Shown piece by piece: positions 31,802-42,914 of a DNA stretch of 64,000 nucleotides. Source of the stretch: Oasisia sp. SBJ-2009 (lineage: Eukaryota; Annelida; Polychaeta; Sabellida; Siboglinidae); NCBI GenBank assembly GCA_964017155.1, contig OZ024862.1, positions 43,146,807-43,210,806 of the forward strand. Reading direction: 5' to 3'. The notes under the pieces were generated by a model. That model was not told where the DNA came from. It searched no databases and worked only from the letters and a program-made list of their open reading frames with translations. A program made the translations under genes and the position numbers. Positions within the stretch are counted from its first letter, which is position 1. Each line of letters begins with the position of its first letter.

Positions 31802-33571
31802 TTTAAATTTATTTCAAAACACACAACATGAGGAAACAAACATGTCAAGTAAATAATACTTAATAAGCAGTCACGTGGAAAAATAGAAAATAATGAAGAA
31901 ATATGCACTGGAAAGGAGTGTACATGAAATTATACACTTACAAGTGAAAGTTATAAGTGTATACGTGAACACTTGAGGGTACTCTGGATAGACCATTTCC
32001 AATAGTATGAACTTTTAACTGAATAGCATCATAATGTTAATTAATAATCATTACTACAGTTCACTCAGCTGTATGAATGCGAATCAGAACATGACTACTG
32101 TTGCATTCCAAATAAGTATATAAAAAGAAGAAAAAATTCTGCAAACTGTAGGAAATGTCTCAGAATTATTGTAATTACAGTATAAGTACAGATTGGAATA
32201 ACATACTTTAGGGTACAAAGTTCTCCAAATTATAATAAGAGTACAAATAAATGATAATAATGTAAAAAAATGATCTGAATAAAAATAAGATGCACACCCG
32301 AATAATAGTGTAAGATGGACATTTATTTGAACTGAGATATGAGTGTCAGATTCTGAACTTTAAAATGTTTAATAATAATATAAAGTAGTTGGTCAATTAC
32401 TATTACATTGCTGCATAGTATTGTTACATCATAATTTTGATCAACCCATTACTACTACAGTACACTTCAATATTTGTGTATCAGGGGTAATTGTCATCAT
32501 TACTATTATCCCTGGCCTGGAAAACAATTATCAAAAATCCAGACTATGGTAGGTTTTGGAAACCAATCTTGTAGATCATGAGTTTATGAAATTTTAAACC
32601 CGATATGCAACATGTCTTTTGGAAGAAATAGCTTAATATGATAGTTACTGATTTGTGGTGTGTGTGTGTGTGCACGCGCGCACGCACACGTGTGTGTGTG
32701 TATGCAACTATGCATATTGTGTATTACAAATAATTACAAGGGATATCGCTTAAGTGTTCGACTCGCGAGCATGTTCGACTGGCGGGTCACTGACTATATA
32801 TATATGACGATTAATGCCTCAGATGAATCCTATATCTACTATCTAGCCCGGTTGAATCAATCTAGCTTACTCTTGGACTGGTCTATAAATAAATGTTATA
32901 GTTACAATGTCATGACAATGGTAGGGGCCAATACGGCAATAGTGGCAATACAGGGTAACAAGAATTGTAATCTCGTCATTATTACCAGAAGTATATTTGT
33001 GTAGCCATTTGTACAACACAGTTATGACTATAGTACTAATATTGTAAGGGATTCGTATAGTACTCGAATTTGACAGGTCCTGGAAACATGCATCTCTAGT
33101 GTTTAGTGTTTGTCTTTGACGTTGTGGTGTGGGCGTGGCAGTGTTGCAGTGGCAGTGCCAGCACCGGATGGTTTTACTTTAATTTTTAATTTAAACGGTG
33201 ATGACAAACGGTTGCAAAAATAAACCACTACCTACCTAAATAACCGGCATGCTAAATTCTGCTTCCTTCGTACTCAAGTACTGCAGGATCCACTGGCGAA
33301 GATGCCCACCGAAAATATAGCTACCGTTTCGGTAAAAACTAATTAAAACATTCTACCTCTGCGTAACAGGGGACGCTAGCCAGCTGATGGCGTTCGCCGT
33401 TTGGAATTATGGGATAGCGTAGATGCCGCAGTAAATCACTAATTCCACATGTAACTGCACTATTTGTAAATTCATCTAAATGCTACCGTTTATATTAGAT
33501 TAAAATTGCATTTTAATTTATCTAGTTTAAATACGTAACCATTGTGACAACGGCATTCTGTTTACAGAGTA
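31802..33571. other. AT-rich sequence, possible intron of the Gln-rich gene
   Basis: No domain-bearing frame. It contains a GT/GC dinucleotide patch (about 32658-32702) and a short (TA) run near 32796. If the large exon begins at a splice acceptor, this is its upstream intron, but no upstream exon was recognised in the window. Confidence 0.45.
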
Positions 33572-35193
33572 GCCTCGGTTACCCAGACTCCGTGAGGTGG
33601 CAGCACTTTTAAGCCCCCTCAACTACGCCTGGGACAGTATATATGCTTAAGTTTCTACATCCGGGCAGCCTTACCCCAGAATAGGGTAGAGACGCTGATT
33701 GGCTCTCAGGCCAACTATGAAATAAAAATTTAAATAACGATATAGTTTTACAAGATAATAATATCATTTGAAAAGTATTCACCATTGAACTTATATTAAC
33801 ACAACAGTAAGTAAAAATTCAAATTTACCGTTGTTTATAAAATAAGAATTACGGCAGGATTAACCAGTATCCGTGAGGTGGCAGCATTGTCTAGCCCGAC
33901 ACGGATAGCATACAAATTAAATAAGGAAACCTTTTGATCAAATAATGCTGTATTATAAAAACTATTAAAAATTAAACTTATATTAACCCAAAATAAATAG
34001 AAATACAAATTTGTAGTTGTTTATAAAAAAAAATATTACGGCAGTGTCCGTGAGGTGGCAGCATTTTATAGATCACGCGGATACCAAACAAAAGCCGGCA
34101 AATGTCACCAGACTGTCTTCTCGGCGTAGTTCCGCAGCCGACCGACAGTCGGTTAAGCGAGACTATTTACAGAGCCCATTTTGCCCATATCACCCCACCT
34201 AGCAGGTGTTTGAAGAACTATCAAGATTTGGTTGCTTTTAGTCCACAACGTGGCGCCACTAATTTTAGTCCCGGAACCTCTGAATTTTTTCTACATGGTT
34301 TTTGATTGATTGATTTATTTATTTAATATAAAATGTAAAACATTGTACACATATGCATAATATATAAATGCAATGTACATTTAAATATTCGGATAACACA
34401 AAAAGTGCACGCACTTATTTCCATTGTGGTCCTTGACATACACATGACAGACATTGACAGAAATGACAAATATAACATACTAAACAAAAAATAATAAATA
34501 AAGTGATATAAATAATTACTAAAATATGTAAATGACATTGATAATTACAATATAGAAAACTGTGGAAATAATCTCCTGATTAGAAACACTTACATGTTCC
34601 AGTTCAGAGAGAGGCGTCATGGTTTATTGGGCATACATTTTTTTTCATACATCATAATACGTTTGGTGTTCTTTGTTTTGTTATTCTTTGTTTTGTTATA
34701 TATCTTACTACCATTTACAGAATAGAATGTAATACATACGCTGTAGGCTAGACTGAGGTAGTGCAAAACCTTGAGTCCTGAGCGTTTTAACCACTGGTTT
34801 AACTAGCAAGTATCAATGACAATGTATTTATAAATAAACTCAATAAAATTGTAATTTAACACATCTTTAGAGCGTTGCAAAAATTCATAAAAATGCAGTC
34901 AGGTGTCAGGTAGATATGGCATAAGCTAATATGCAAGATGTTTGTTTACTTTGTATGTGCAATGTTTAAATATATTTATTACTTGTTTGCAGCATTACAT
35001 AAACTGATAAACAATTACGCCTACTTTATGGTTTATTTTAAACTTCGCATGAGAGCCAATCAACCATTTCTGCATAAATCCTCCTCAAGCCGAGATTAAT
35101 GGCAAACTACTATTGTCCTCGGCTACGTAACATCGCCGAGGATGCGAGGGGCTAAAACGTGCTGCCACCTCACGGAGCCTGACTAATCGAGGC
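33572..35193. mobile_element. TA-flanked TIR element, ~1.6 kb
   Basis: The left end (after TA) reads GCCTCGGTTACCCAGACTCC; the complement of the right end reads GCCTCGATTAGTCAGGCTCC. Both continue GTGAGGTGGCAGCAC, giving ~35 bp TIRs with TA on both sides. TCCGTGAGGTGGCAGCA recurs in direct orientation at about 33866 and 34046 within a ~180 bp tandem duplication. The TA target suggests Tc1/mariner or another TA-targeting group. No transposase frame is seen. Confidence 0.75.
33780..34090. repeat. ~180 bp tandem duplication carrying the TIR core
   Basis: Two diverged units share TTATATTAAC, a CAAATTT stretch, GTTGTTTATAAAA, ATTACGGCAG and then CCGTGAGGTGGCAGCAT. Each repeats the inner part of the element's TIR, so they act as subterminal direct repeats of the element at 33572-35193. 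Confidence 0.7.
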
Positions 35194-35466
35194 TATAACT
35201 TCACAAACAGGCCTCGCTGAATGTTGGACTTTGTACACATGTTCACACTGTACACACTCCTAGTCTATAGTGTATAGATCTGAGAGCCGTTCTAAACCGC
35301 TGATGAATATCCTTGATTAAAAAAACATTTGGCAGGTGATCAATATGCAGTAATGTTACGATATTTAGGTTAAACAGAGTTATTAAACTTCTAGGGCCTA
35401 TTTTATTTCGTTAGACAGCAGCACAAATTCGTCAACCCTCCGCCGCAATACGTTTTTCTTGTTCTT

Positions 35467-35605
35467 TTGTTGTTCTTTTTATTCTTCTCTTTCGTCTACT
35501 TCACATTCTACTTTCCTTTCTTCTTCTTCTTATTCTTCTTCTTATTCTTCTTTCTCTTCTTCTTCTTCAACTACTTCTTCTTTTTCTTTTTCGTTACCAT
35601 TTTCT
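35467..35605. repeat. TTC-rich low-complexity tract
   Basis: A pyrimidine-rich run of TTCTTCTTC, TTATTC and TTTCTC words on the plus strand. The 71-codon frame through it (Phe/Leu-rich) is a composition artefact. Confidence 0.9.
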
Positions 35606-35689
35606 TCCTCTACTCGCATAACCTTAACCTGCTGAGTATTCAGTGCAAACGAACAGGAAAACATCAATTTTTTTATTGGTAGTGCAATG

Positions 35690-35975
35690 TGCAAGTAATT
35701 AGTACATGTAAATAGTAATACGTTCAGAAGTAGTTATGTCTAAAAAGGGAATAGTGCAACGTTTGCATATTGTTTTTAAATGTATCCAGGCTCTTTCGGT
35801 TTACAATATGTTGAGGGGAGGAGTTGCAAAGTCGGATGGTACTTGGGGGAAATACAGATAATAATTACATCAAGAATGAGGGATAATGTAGGACAAGGAA
35901 TACTGTTTTCTGGGGATTGTGTTTACACTTACAGGAATAATACTATTGATTTGCTGGTATATCCACTTTGGTAAT
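35690..35975 (-). mobile_element. 3' fragment of the LINE family seen at 19107-19895
   Basis: It aligns by eye with 19107-19345: shared landmarks AGTTATRTCTAAAA, TTTACAATATGTTGAGGG, GGAGTT-CAAAGTCG-ATGGTA-TTGGGG and GAGGGATAA-GTA-GACAAGGAAT. Here the coding frame is broken and only the last ~270 bp remain. The sense strand is minus, as in the first copy. Confidence 0.8.
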
Positions 35976-36024
35976 TGTACATATAATACAAGTCTGGTTG
36001 CACGTTGTGATAGTGCCTATTTAA

Positions 36025-36878
36025 AGGCAAAACAAAGTTAACTGTTTCGTGGCATACACCTAATAGAGTTAATATAAAGTAACAATTTCCACATATACTC
36101 AATTTTTTACGCCAGCGGTTTACCAGAAACATATTTTTTAACACCCAGCCATCCAAATACTACGCGCTACTCCATCTTAGACGAAGAATGACGTCACGAC
36201 GGTGATCGAGGCGCTCTCCACGCAGATTCACTGCATGGGGTTTGGCTGTTGTCATGAAATGGCTGCAACTCGGCAACGCGCGTAACATGCTGATGACGGT
36301 AAATATAAAGTTGTCTATTACTGTTATCGCTGAAATCATCCCATCAACTGATTATACATGACTACATGTCTACTTCAAAGCATTTCTCCTAAAAATGGAC
36401 CGAGCAAAGTGAACTGTACTTGGACTGGAGGGATTCCAAACAGTACGCCCGCAAATATGAATCAATTTCTTCAATACTACCGGTTGTTTCAACTATTATT
36501 GCAACCGTATGCCGAACAGTAAGGCATAATTACTAAAGTTTACCATAGATTTAACCACATATTTAGATACACGTCTACATGCAGCTGCTAGATCTCACGC
36601 CAACTGAACGAACTGTCGAAGACTCGAAGTTGTTGACCCTTAACAACGTCGCAGGTTAAGGGTCAGACATAGAATGCCGCGCGCTGAATGGCCAAGTCAA
36701 TTTAACCCTTCACTTAATGGCGGCGTCTAGACCATCGTGGATTTCGTTAGAATTTTAGACTTTAAAGTCACATTCTGAGTAAACCGCTGACGTTAAAAAA
36801 TTGAGTATATGTGGAAATTGTTACTTTATATTAACTCTATTAGGTGTATGCCACGAAACAGTTAACTTTTTTTTGCCT
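36025..36878. mobile_element. TTAA-flanked MITE, copy A (~854 bp, ~100 bp TIRs)
   Basis: Flanked by TTAA (36021-36024, 36879-36882). The ends AGGCAAAACAAAGTTAACTG and, on the complement, AGGCAAAAAAAAGTTAACTG continue as ~100 bp nearly identical inverted repeats through CGTGGCATACACCTAATAGA and AAAAATTGAGTATATGTGGA (given from the right end). TTAA with AGG ends suggests Kolobok-like or piggyBac-like origin. The interior is shared with copies at 37051 and 55232 and contains TGACGTCA (36189). No transposase. Confidence 0.92.
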
Positions 36879-37050
36879 TTAAGTATTATGTAATACCATA
36901 AGTACCTTCTCGTGCATAGTAACTAATTCAGATGCAGACATGCCACATTTGTGGGATGGCAATCCGTATTTTTGACCTAAAATTCTGTAAGAATCCGTAT
37001 CAATCCGTATCACTAATCAGATCTTCCAGTTAACTGGCCTAAGTTATTAA

Positions 37051-37773
37051 AGGAAAACAAACGCAACTGTTTCGTGACGAAGAATGACGTCACGACGGTG
37101 AGACCCTCTCCATGCAGATTCCCTGCATGGGGTTTGGCTGTTGTCATGAAATGGCTGCAACTCGGCAACGCGCGTAACATGCTGATGACGGTAAATATTA
37201 TAAAGTTGTCTATTATTGTTATCGCTGAAATCATCCTATCAACTGATGATACATGTCTACATGTCTACTTCAAAGCATTTCTCCTCAAAATGGACCGAGC
37301 AAAGTGAACTGTACTTGGACTGGAGGGATTCCAAACAGTACGCCCGCAAACGTGAATCCATTGCTTCAATACTACCGGTTGTTTCAACTATTATTGCATG
37401 CAATTAAGGAATAATTACTAAAGTTTACCATAGATTTAACCACAGATTTAGATACACGTCTATAAGCAGCTGCTAGATGTCACGCCAACTGAACGAACTG
37501 TCGAAGACTCGAAGTTGTTGACTCTTAACAACGTCGCAGGAAGCTGACCGGCTTCAGCAGAGACATAGAATGCCGCGCGCTGAATGGCCAAGCCAAGTTA
37601 ACCCTTCACTGATGGCGGCGTCTAGACCATCGTGGATTTCGTTAGAATTTGAGACTTTAAAGTCACATTCTGAGTAAACCACTGACGTGAAAAAATTGAG
37701 TATATGAGGAAATTGTTACTTTGTATAAACTCTATTAGGTGTATGACGCGAAACCGTTGCGTTTTTTTGTCCT
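37051..37773. mobile_element. TTAA-flanked MITE, copy B (left TIR partly deleted)
   Basis: Flanked by TTAA (37047-37050, 37774-37777). The interior matches copies A and C (GAAGAATGACGTCACGACGG, GCAACTCGGCAACGCGCGTA, CAAACAGTACGCCCGCAAA). The left TIR has lost ~130 bp between TTTCGTG and ACGAAGAATG, while the right TIR is full length. It carries TGACGTCA at 37085. Confidence 0.9.
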
Positions 37774-37777
37774 TTAA

Positions 37778-38296
37778 GACCTTTTCAAAACGTATGTGTG
37801 TGTTTGGAATATCATTCGATATATATTTTTTTTATTGTGTTTTAGATCAATTTAATGCCGTCGAGTCGACGTAAATAAGCCGATGTCACAAGGCGCGAGT
37901 AGATAGCTCAGCCCAGACACTTCGGGGCCTCAAATCACGGCTTCAAAGCCGATGTCTAGCGTGTGCATTGCGAATTTATTTTTTAAACAAATATATCTGC
38001 ATTATATAGAATAAAAAGTTAATGATGTAGCCTTAGTTTTGGGGACATATTCGCAAACAGCAAGTCATCGCCTTTGCGGTCGTGATACGTCTGAGGAGCG
38101 CTATGCCTAATATTGCCTATGTTTTGCTCACGCCCAGTGACATCGGCATATTTACATCGACTCGACGACATTAAATTGATATAAAACACAATTTAAAAAA
38201 ATGATATCCGACTTCCGTTTAGCGGGTATGATGCAGAATGACATTCCAAACACATACACATCGAAAAAACGTGGTAAAACCGTTTTGAAAAGGCCC
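37778..38296. mobile_element. PIF/Harbinger-like MITE abutting copy B
   Basis: Long inverted repeats: the left end starts GACCTTTTCAAAACG and the complement of the right end GGGCCTTTTCAAAACG, with inner blocks TGTGTTTGGAATATCATTC/TGTGTTTGGAATGTCATTC and CAATTTAATG-CGTCGAGTCGA. TAA flanks both sides (37775-37777, 38297-38299), the PIF/Harbinger target. The left TAA is the last three bases of copy B's TTAA. Confidence 0.78.
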
Positions 38297-38846
38297 TAAT
38301 AATTTAGAAAATTACCGACATTTTAGTTCACTTCAGCACGTTTAAACTGCGTACCGCAAAACAGACAGTGTCATCAAATAATAACAATTTATCTCAGCAG
38401 TTCGCGCGTATGTTGAAGTGTCACTGGCAAGCGTCAACATCTTGAAATCAGAAATACAGGCGATTTCGCGGCGTCGAGCTCCATTTCCTGTATTGCTTTT
38501 CATAATGTTCACGCGCCTTCCACGCGCCCTGTTCACACGCGTTGAGCCACCTGCCGCAGTTTTCAGAACAACAAATTTGCCAGCGCGCCATCTATTACGC
38601 GCTACAATAAACTAATCGGTGGTTTAGTTCGTTCGTTTCGAATCGAGTTACTTATAGTCACTAACAGTAAACGATTATTCCATTGTGCTGTAGTTTTGTG
38701 ACGCATACAAGGACATAATGTGGTTAAAAATAATGTCTCCATAAATTTAATTAAAATCCGTATCAAAATGGAGTACGGCCGTATCACTTAAAAAACCGCC
38801 AAAATCCGTATCGGATACGGGTAATCCGTATCATGTGGCATGTCTG

Positions 38847-39806
38847 CAGGTGGAAGGTTTCCGCAAACCTCCAAGTAATTTTAAATCCACCTGGCGTTAA
38901 CACCCGGCGTTAACACATATGAAATGACTACTTCTTAGTCCACTGTGTGGCGCCACTATTCGCTGATATTACCATATCTTTGTGGCCGTTGACGGGTGAA
39001 AAAAGTTCGCTTATGGTTGGCCTCACTAGCGTGAAAACCAATGACACTCCACATATGAAGTTCATGATTTGAAACAAATAAACACATGTGTGTTCAACAG
39101 TTGAGTCTTGTCTGATAGTAAACAAGTTCACATACACCTTTCCTGCTTCCTCCGTCTACGTTTGGTCACAGCGCATAACATTTTCGCCCCCTTTGTTGGG
39201 ATGCATTAATTTTAGATAGATGCATTTAGATAGCTAGGTTGAACTCTTGATAAGCCAAAGGGCTTCCTTGTTTACCTGTCATCTAGAGTTAATTGTCTGA
39301 GTGACAATCGTGTTAAATCTTGTTTTTTTTAAATGTTAAGAGTTCATTCCTCAGAATGTTCAACATTTTGTATTATCTTACAACAGCCAAGTGTCAAAAC
39401 AGTTATTGCATATCAATGTGAAATCCTCATTATAAAAACCAAGGGAACATGTATTTTTCGGAAGGAAAATGTTAGATATTGTTGGTGCTTGTTTATGTTA
39501 ACTCGTTCTAACGTAGTGTTAACGTAGTAACAAACAAACAAACTGTAGAACCTACAAAACATCGCCCTTTTCTTCGAAAAGTGACAAATCTGCGTAACGA
39601 TTTTCGATGAACACTGTTTGTGAATAAAGCATAGAAATTCAAAGAAAGGAAAATAAAAGTCACATCAAGTCGAATTGCAGTGCGCCACCGATTGCGATTG
39701 TTGAATTGTCAATAATGCGTCACGCATATAAAAGATATGTGCATCAAAGCATCTTTGTTATGAATTGTAAGTTATAACATTATCCGAGATTTTTTTAACA
39801 GTGGAA
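38847..39806. other. Unassigned AT-rich sequence
   Basis: No frame, RNA gene or inverted-repeat element stands out. A GTGTGGCGCCACTA phrase at about 38945 resembles CGTGGCGCCACTAA at 34249 within the TA-flanked element, hinting at a small shared fragment. Confidence 0.4.
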
Positions 39807-39945
39807 TCGCAGTGGCGCAGTGGCGCAGTGGCGCAGTGGCGCAGTGGCGCAGTGGCGCAGTGGCGCAGTGGCGCAGTGGCGCAGTGGCGCAGTGGCGCAG
39901 TGGCGCAGTGGCGCAGTGGCGCAGTGGCGCAGTGGCGCAGTGGCG
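39807..39945 (+). repeat. (TGGCGCAG)n array of perfect Pol III A boxes
   Basis: About 17 uninterrupted 8 bp units. Each unit joined to the next reads TGGCGCAGTGG, a perfect match to the tRNA A-box consensus TRGCNNARYGG, giving about 16 overlapping A boxes at an 8 bp step. The array runs directly into the tRNA-like head of the SINE that follows, so it looks like an expansion of that element's own A box. Confidence 0.93.
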
Positions 39946-40222
39946 TGCTTCGGACCCTAAAGATAACCCGGGTTCAGATCCTATGTACTCGGGTGTGCTT
40001 GTCCGCTCCACATTGTCATTGCTCCAGTTAACTCAGATCGAATACATGGCTATAGATAGTGGTGGATATTAATTATATGTACGAATATTCTTTGCGCATT
40101 AATTTCAGCATGACTGAATGCTTCCCATAGAAGCCGATATGAACAGGTCTGCCAGTGAGTAAAGTGTAAAGCGCTCTGAGTGATTATGACATCTGGATAC
40201 CGTGCTATATAAACACTTACCT
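39930..40222 (+). mobile_element. tRNA-derived SINE, copy 1 (plus strand)
   Basis: After the A-box array come the B-box-like GGTTCAGATCC (39971-39981), a CATTGCTCCAGTTAACTC body, CTATAGATAGTGGTGGATAT, GAACAGGTCTGCCAGTGAGT, AGTGTAAAGCGCTCTGAG and a tail with GGATACCGTGCTATATAAA. Copies at 46200-46520 and 58858-59190 share all these blocks in the other orientation. The AGCGCTTTGAG...TATATAAA tail resembles widespread LINE-mobilised SINE tails. Confidence 0.88.
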
Positions 40223-40555
40223 GTTTGTGTTGCTACGTATTAATTATCGTAGTGGGTTTGTATTGTGACGTGTTATTGCATAGTTACGTGTGGACTTGGG
40301 GAGGATTTCCTTTATTGCCTGTGTTTTTAGTTTTATTGCAGTGTATTTGTTTTCTACGTCTTGTGTTTTCTTACTTTGGTTGGGATTTATCGAGTTGTGA
40401 CGTATCTCTTATAGTCCAGATTTTTATCTCAAGGATCGAATTACGAAGTGTTTATTGTCACTTGTCTGGTTGTCCGTGTTTTGTCTTGTCAAATGTTGAA
40501 TCACGTTTTAACCATCACAACTAGCTCTCCGCACTGGGGGGGGGGGTAATAAGAC
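40223..40555. other. Unassigned AT-rich sequence with a G tract
   Basis: A 99-codon Cys/Val/Leu-rich frame (40225-40524) has no recognisable motif and is probably chance. A run of about 11 G occurs at about 40537-40547, at the boundary to the CpG-rich segment. Confidence 0.35.
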
Positions 40556-41015
40556 GGTGAATTGTGCGTCGACGCGCGTCGCGTGTAAAACAGATATTCC
40601 ACATAAGAGACGAATGACGCATGCCGGGGCGCTGGATTACATTCGGCGGCGTCGGGCGCGCCGTATCAACCGTGGGAAAACAGGTGTCGCCGCGAAGTGA
40701 ACCCGTGGCAGGTTCAGTGAGGACTAGAGGCGTCGACGGGCGCTTGCTCCCGGATCACGTCGAACGTAAACATTGGCCGCGCTGGCCGCGTGGCGGGTTC
40801 GTTTGACGTCCGTCCCGACGAGACTGGCGTCGGTTGACGGCGGGCGCGCGAGGCTACGTGACCGCGGAATGCGTCGGCAGGCGAGCCGCCAAGACTGGCG
40901 GGCGAGCGCGCGACGCCGAGGTCGCCGTAGTCTCGGCCCCCGGGCGAGCCGCAAGACGTGCACTCCGACCTATCCTCGCCTCGGCTGGCGTGACGTAGCG
41001 TGGCGTTGCGGTCCT
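40556..41015. promoter_or_regulatory. CpG-rich island 1 with Su(H)-like site and E-box
   Basis: The most CpG-dense stretch in the window, sharply bounded by AT-rich DNA. CGTGGGAA at 40671-40678 is followed two bases later by CAGGTG (40681-40686), the pairing of a Su(H)/RBPJ-type site with a bHLH E-box. Frames here on both strands (to 175 codons, 40773-41300) have strongly Arg-biased, GC-driven composition and no domain. It could be a promoter or enhancer; no transcript can be assigned. Confidence 0.4.
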
Positions 41016-41089
41016 GTGGAAATTAGGAAATTAATGATAAACGTGTTTGTTGTGTATTATGTAAGAAAATTGCATAACGCAAAAAGTGA

Positions 41090-41830
41090 TATCACGCCGC
41101 ACCGATATATTAGCACTATGGTAACCGGATATTTTGAATCTGGACAGTTTCATTGCCAGATAGCAGGCGTTTTGGTGTTACGACACTCCGATATTTTGGC
41201 GATAGGACATTTTGGCACAATGAGTAATCAGAACAAAGCAAGTCTGTGTTACCTATACTCGATAAGTACCTACTTCGAAATAAAACAACTCCAAAATTAA
41301 GTATGTAGTTATAATTGTTTTGGTCTGATTTACGAGAGAAGGATTGGTGTTTGAGAATGTCCAGAACCTACTCTGTATGTGCATGAATATGATGGTGAAA
41401 TAAGACGATCGTTGTGCTAATTATGCCTTTCTGTCTGTTTGGTCCTCTAGGTAGTGTATCGTATTATACTTGGTAAAAATGAATGTGTTGTACACTTATA
41501 TAATAAAGTGACCATTTATGCTAAATGTAATAACACCATAGCAATATGTCAAGTTAAACCGATGGGACACCGTAACAATTGAAAAACGTTTTCATGCAAA
41601 ATCAAGAAATTAGGTAGCCAAGCAACAGGGAAAAACAAATGGAAAAAAACATGGACATGTTATCCAAAATGGCGCAGACTAAAAATATCTTTAAACAAGT
41701 AAGATTATTTTTCGATATGTCCTACTTCAAAACGACCCTTTGCCAAAATGTCCCATTTCCAGCATGTCTGCTGTAGAAACTAATCTAATGTGTCCTTTGG
41801 CAAAATGACATTCTTTCACCGCCCTTACGG
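41090..41830. repeat. Inverted repeats with GGACATTTTGGC core
   Basis: GGACATTTTGGCACAATG (about 41206) in forward orientation faces complements at about 41738 (TTTGCCAAAATGTCCCA) and 41791 (TGTCCTTTGGCAAAATG). Other inverted blocks are weaker. The arrangement suggests a decayed MITE or two overlapping ones, but its ends and target duplication are unresolved. Confidence 0.45.
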
Positions 41831-42895
41831 TTTATCTGATCAACATTTATCAGTTGAGAAAGATATTGTGATATCAAATGTAACCATATGACACTGGTTG
41901 CCTAGCTTGCTTTTCCTTGGCATTTGGAGCTGGCAGGGCGGGATGTCAAGGGGTTTGTCCTTACTAATTCGCTGTGTGTCCATTTTTATAGCGTCGAAGA
42001 CGGACGTCATAAATAATTTTTATTACTTTGCTTGAACAATCAAATTTTAGGTTGTTGTGGTACGCTTGCTTTCTACGCTTGCACTTACTCACGCACGCAC
42101 GCACGCACGCACGCACATACTCGCACGTGCACACATACCATCGCGCGCCAATATGGCACATTTCAGCACAATTTCGAACTTGGCGACAATAATTCCAAGA
42201 CGGTCGGAATCATGTCTGATTTTATATATGCCTTTTTTAAATGCGATTGTTTCAATCGTCTCGTTTTTTATTCAGTATTCTGCGAAAATTGTCGTAATTA
42301 ACTCGTTCACACAAATGTGTTTTTTAGACTTGTTAAACGCGTCCTATAATATAAAAAAATTCATAGTTTATGAAGTTTATGCATGTTATGGTAAAATTTA
42401 CGTTGTCGTTGATTTTAACAAAATGGCACACCCTTTCTATTAAACGACTCAACATAATGGTTTTTAAATAACAATACACTACAAATATATGAGTATCAGC
42501 ATGTTTTCCAATTCGTTTTGCAATACCCACGTAGTAAAAAATAAGTGATAGCTGGGGGAAACGACACCGGGGAAAACATACACGATATGTTGGAAAGGTT
42601 GTTTGTTTTTCCTTTTATGAGTTCAAATTGTTTCGGCTAATCCCCTCCCGTTGTTGGTAGCACTGGATATTGTGAAAACTATTGGTTCAGAAATACAAAC
42701 TGTGATATGTGACGTCAAGTTCAAAAGTAGGCCCTATAATACGAAAATGTGTATCATTAACAAACTCCTTCAATCAAGCTTCTGTATTACAATGAATCTA
42801 CCGTGGATATAAGTTTCGAAGATAAAACAGCATCAGTCGTTTTTATTATAACGAAAAACGTTAAAAACGAAAAACGTCTGACATAAATATTATGT
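41831..42895. other. Unassigned AT-rich sequence with small CG microsatellite
   Basis: Contains (ACGC)n at about 42090-42115 and otherwise no repeat or gene. Frames of 65-128 codons reading through the microsatellite are artefacts. Confidence 0.45.
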
Positions 42896-42914
42896 ATGAC
42901 TGCGTTTCTTTGCA

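Larger units (their letters stand above)
36935..38846. mobile_element. hAT-like TIR element enclosing two younger MITEs
   Basis: The outer ends read CAGACATGCCACAT on the left and its complement on the right (ATGTGGCATGTCTG, 38833-38846). Inside both lie ATACGGATT/AATCCGTAT motifs in several copies. Flanks are CAGATG and CAGGTG, a possible 6 bp target duplication with one mismatch. The CAG-type end suggests hAT. Two complete MITEs (37051-37773, 37778-38296) have inserted into it. Confidence 0.65.

Noticed and set aside
35467..35682. Phe/Leu-rich 71-codon membrane-like protein
   Set aside because: Arises from a TTC-rich low-complexity tract.
40773..41300. 175-codon frame in CpG island 1
   Set aside because: Arg/Ala bias is explained by GC-rich composition; the second half runs into AT-rich DNA with no domain, and the opposite strand is open too.
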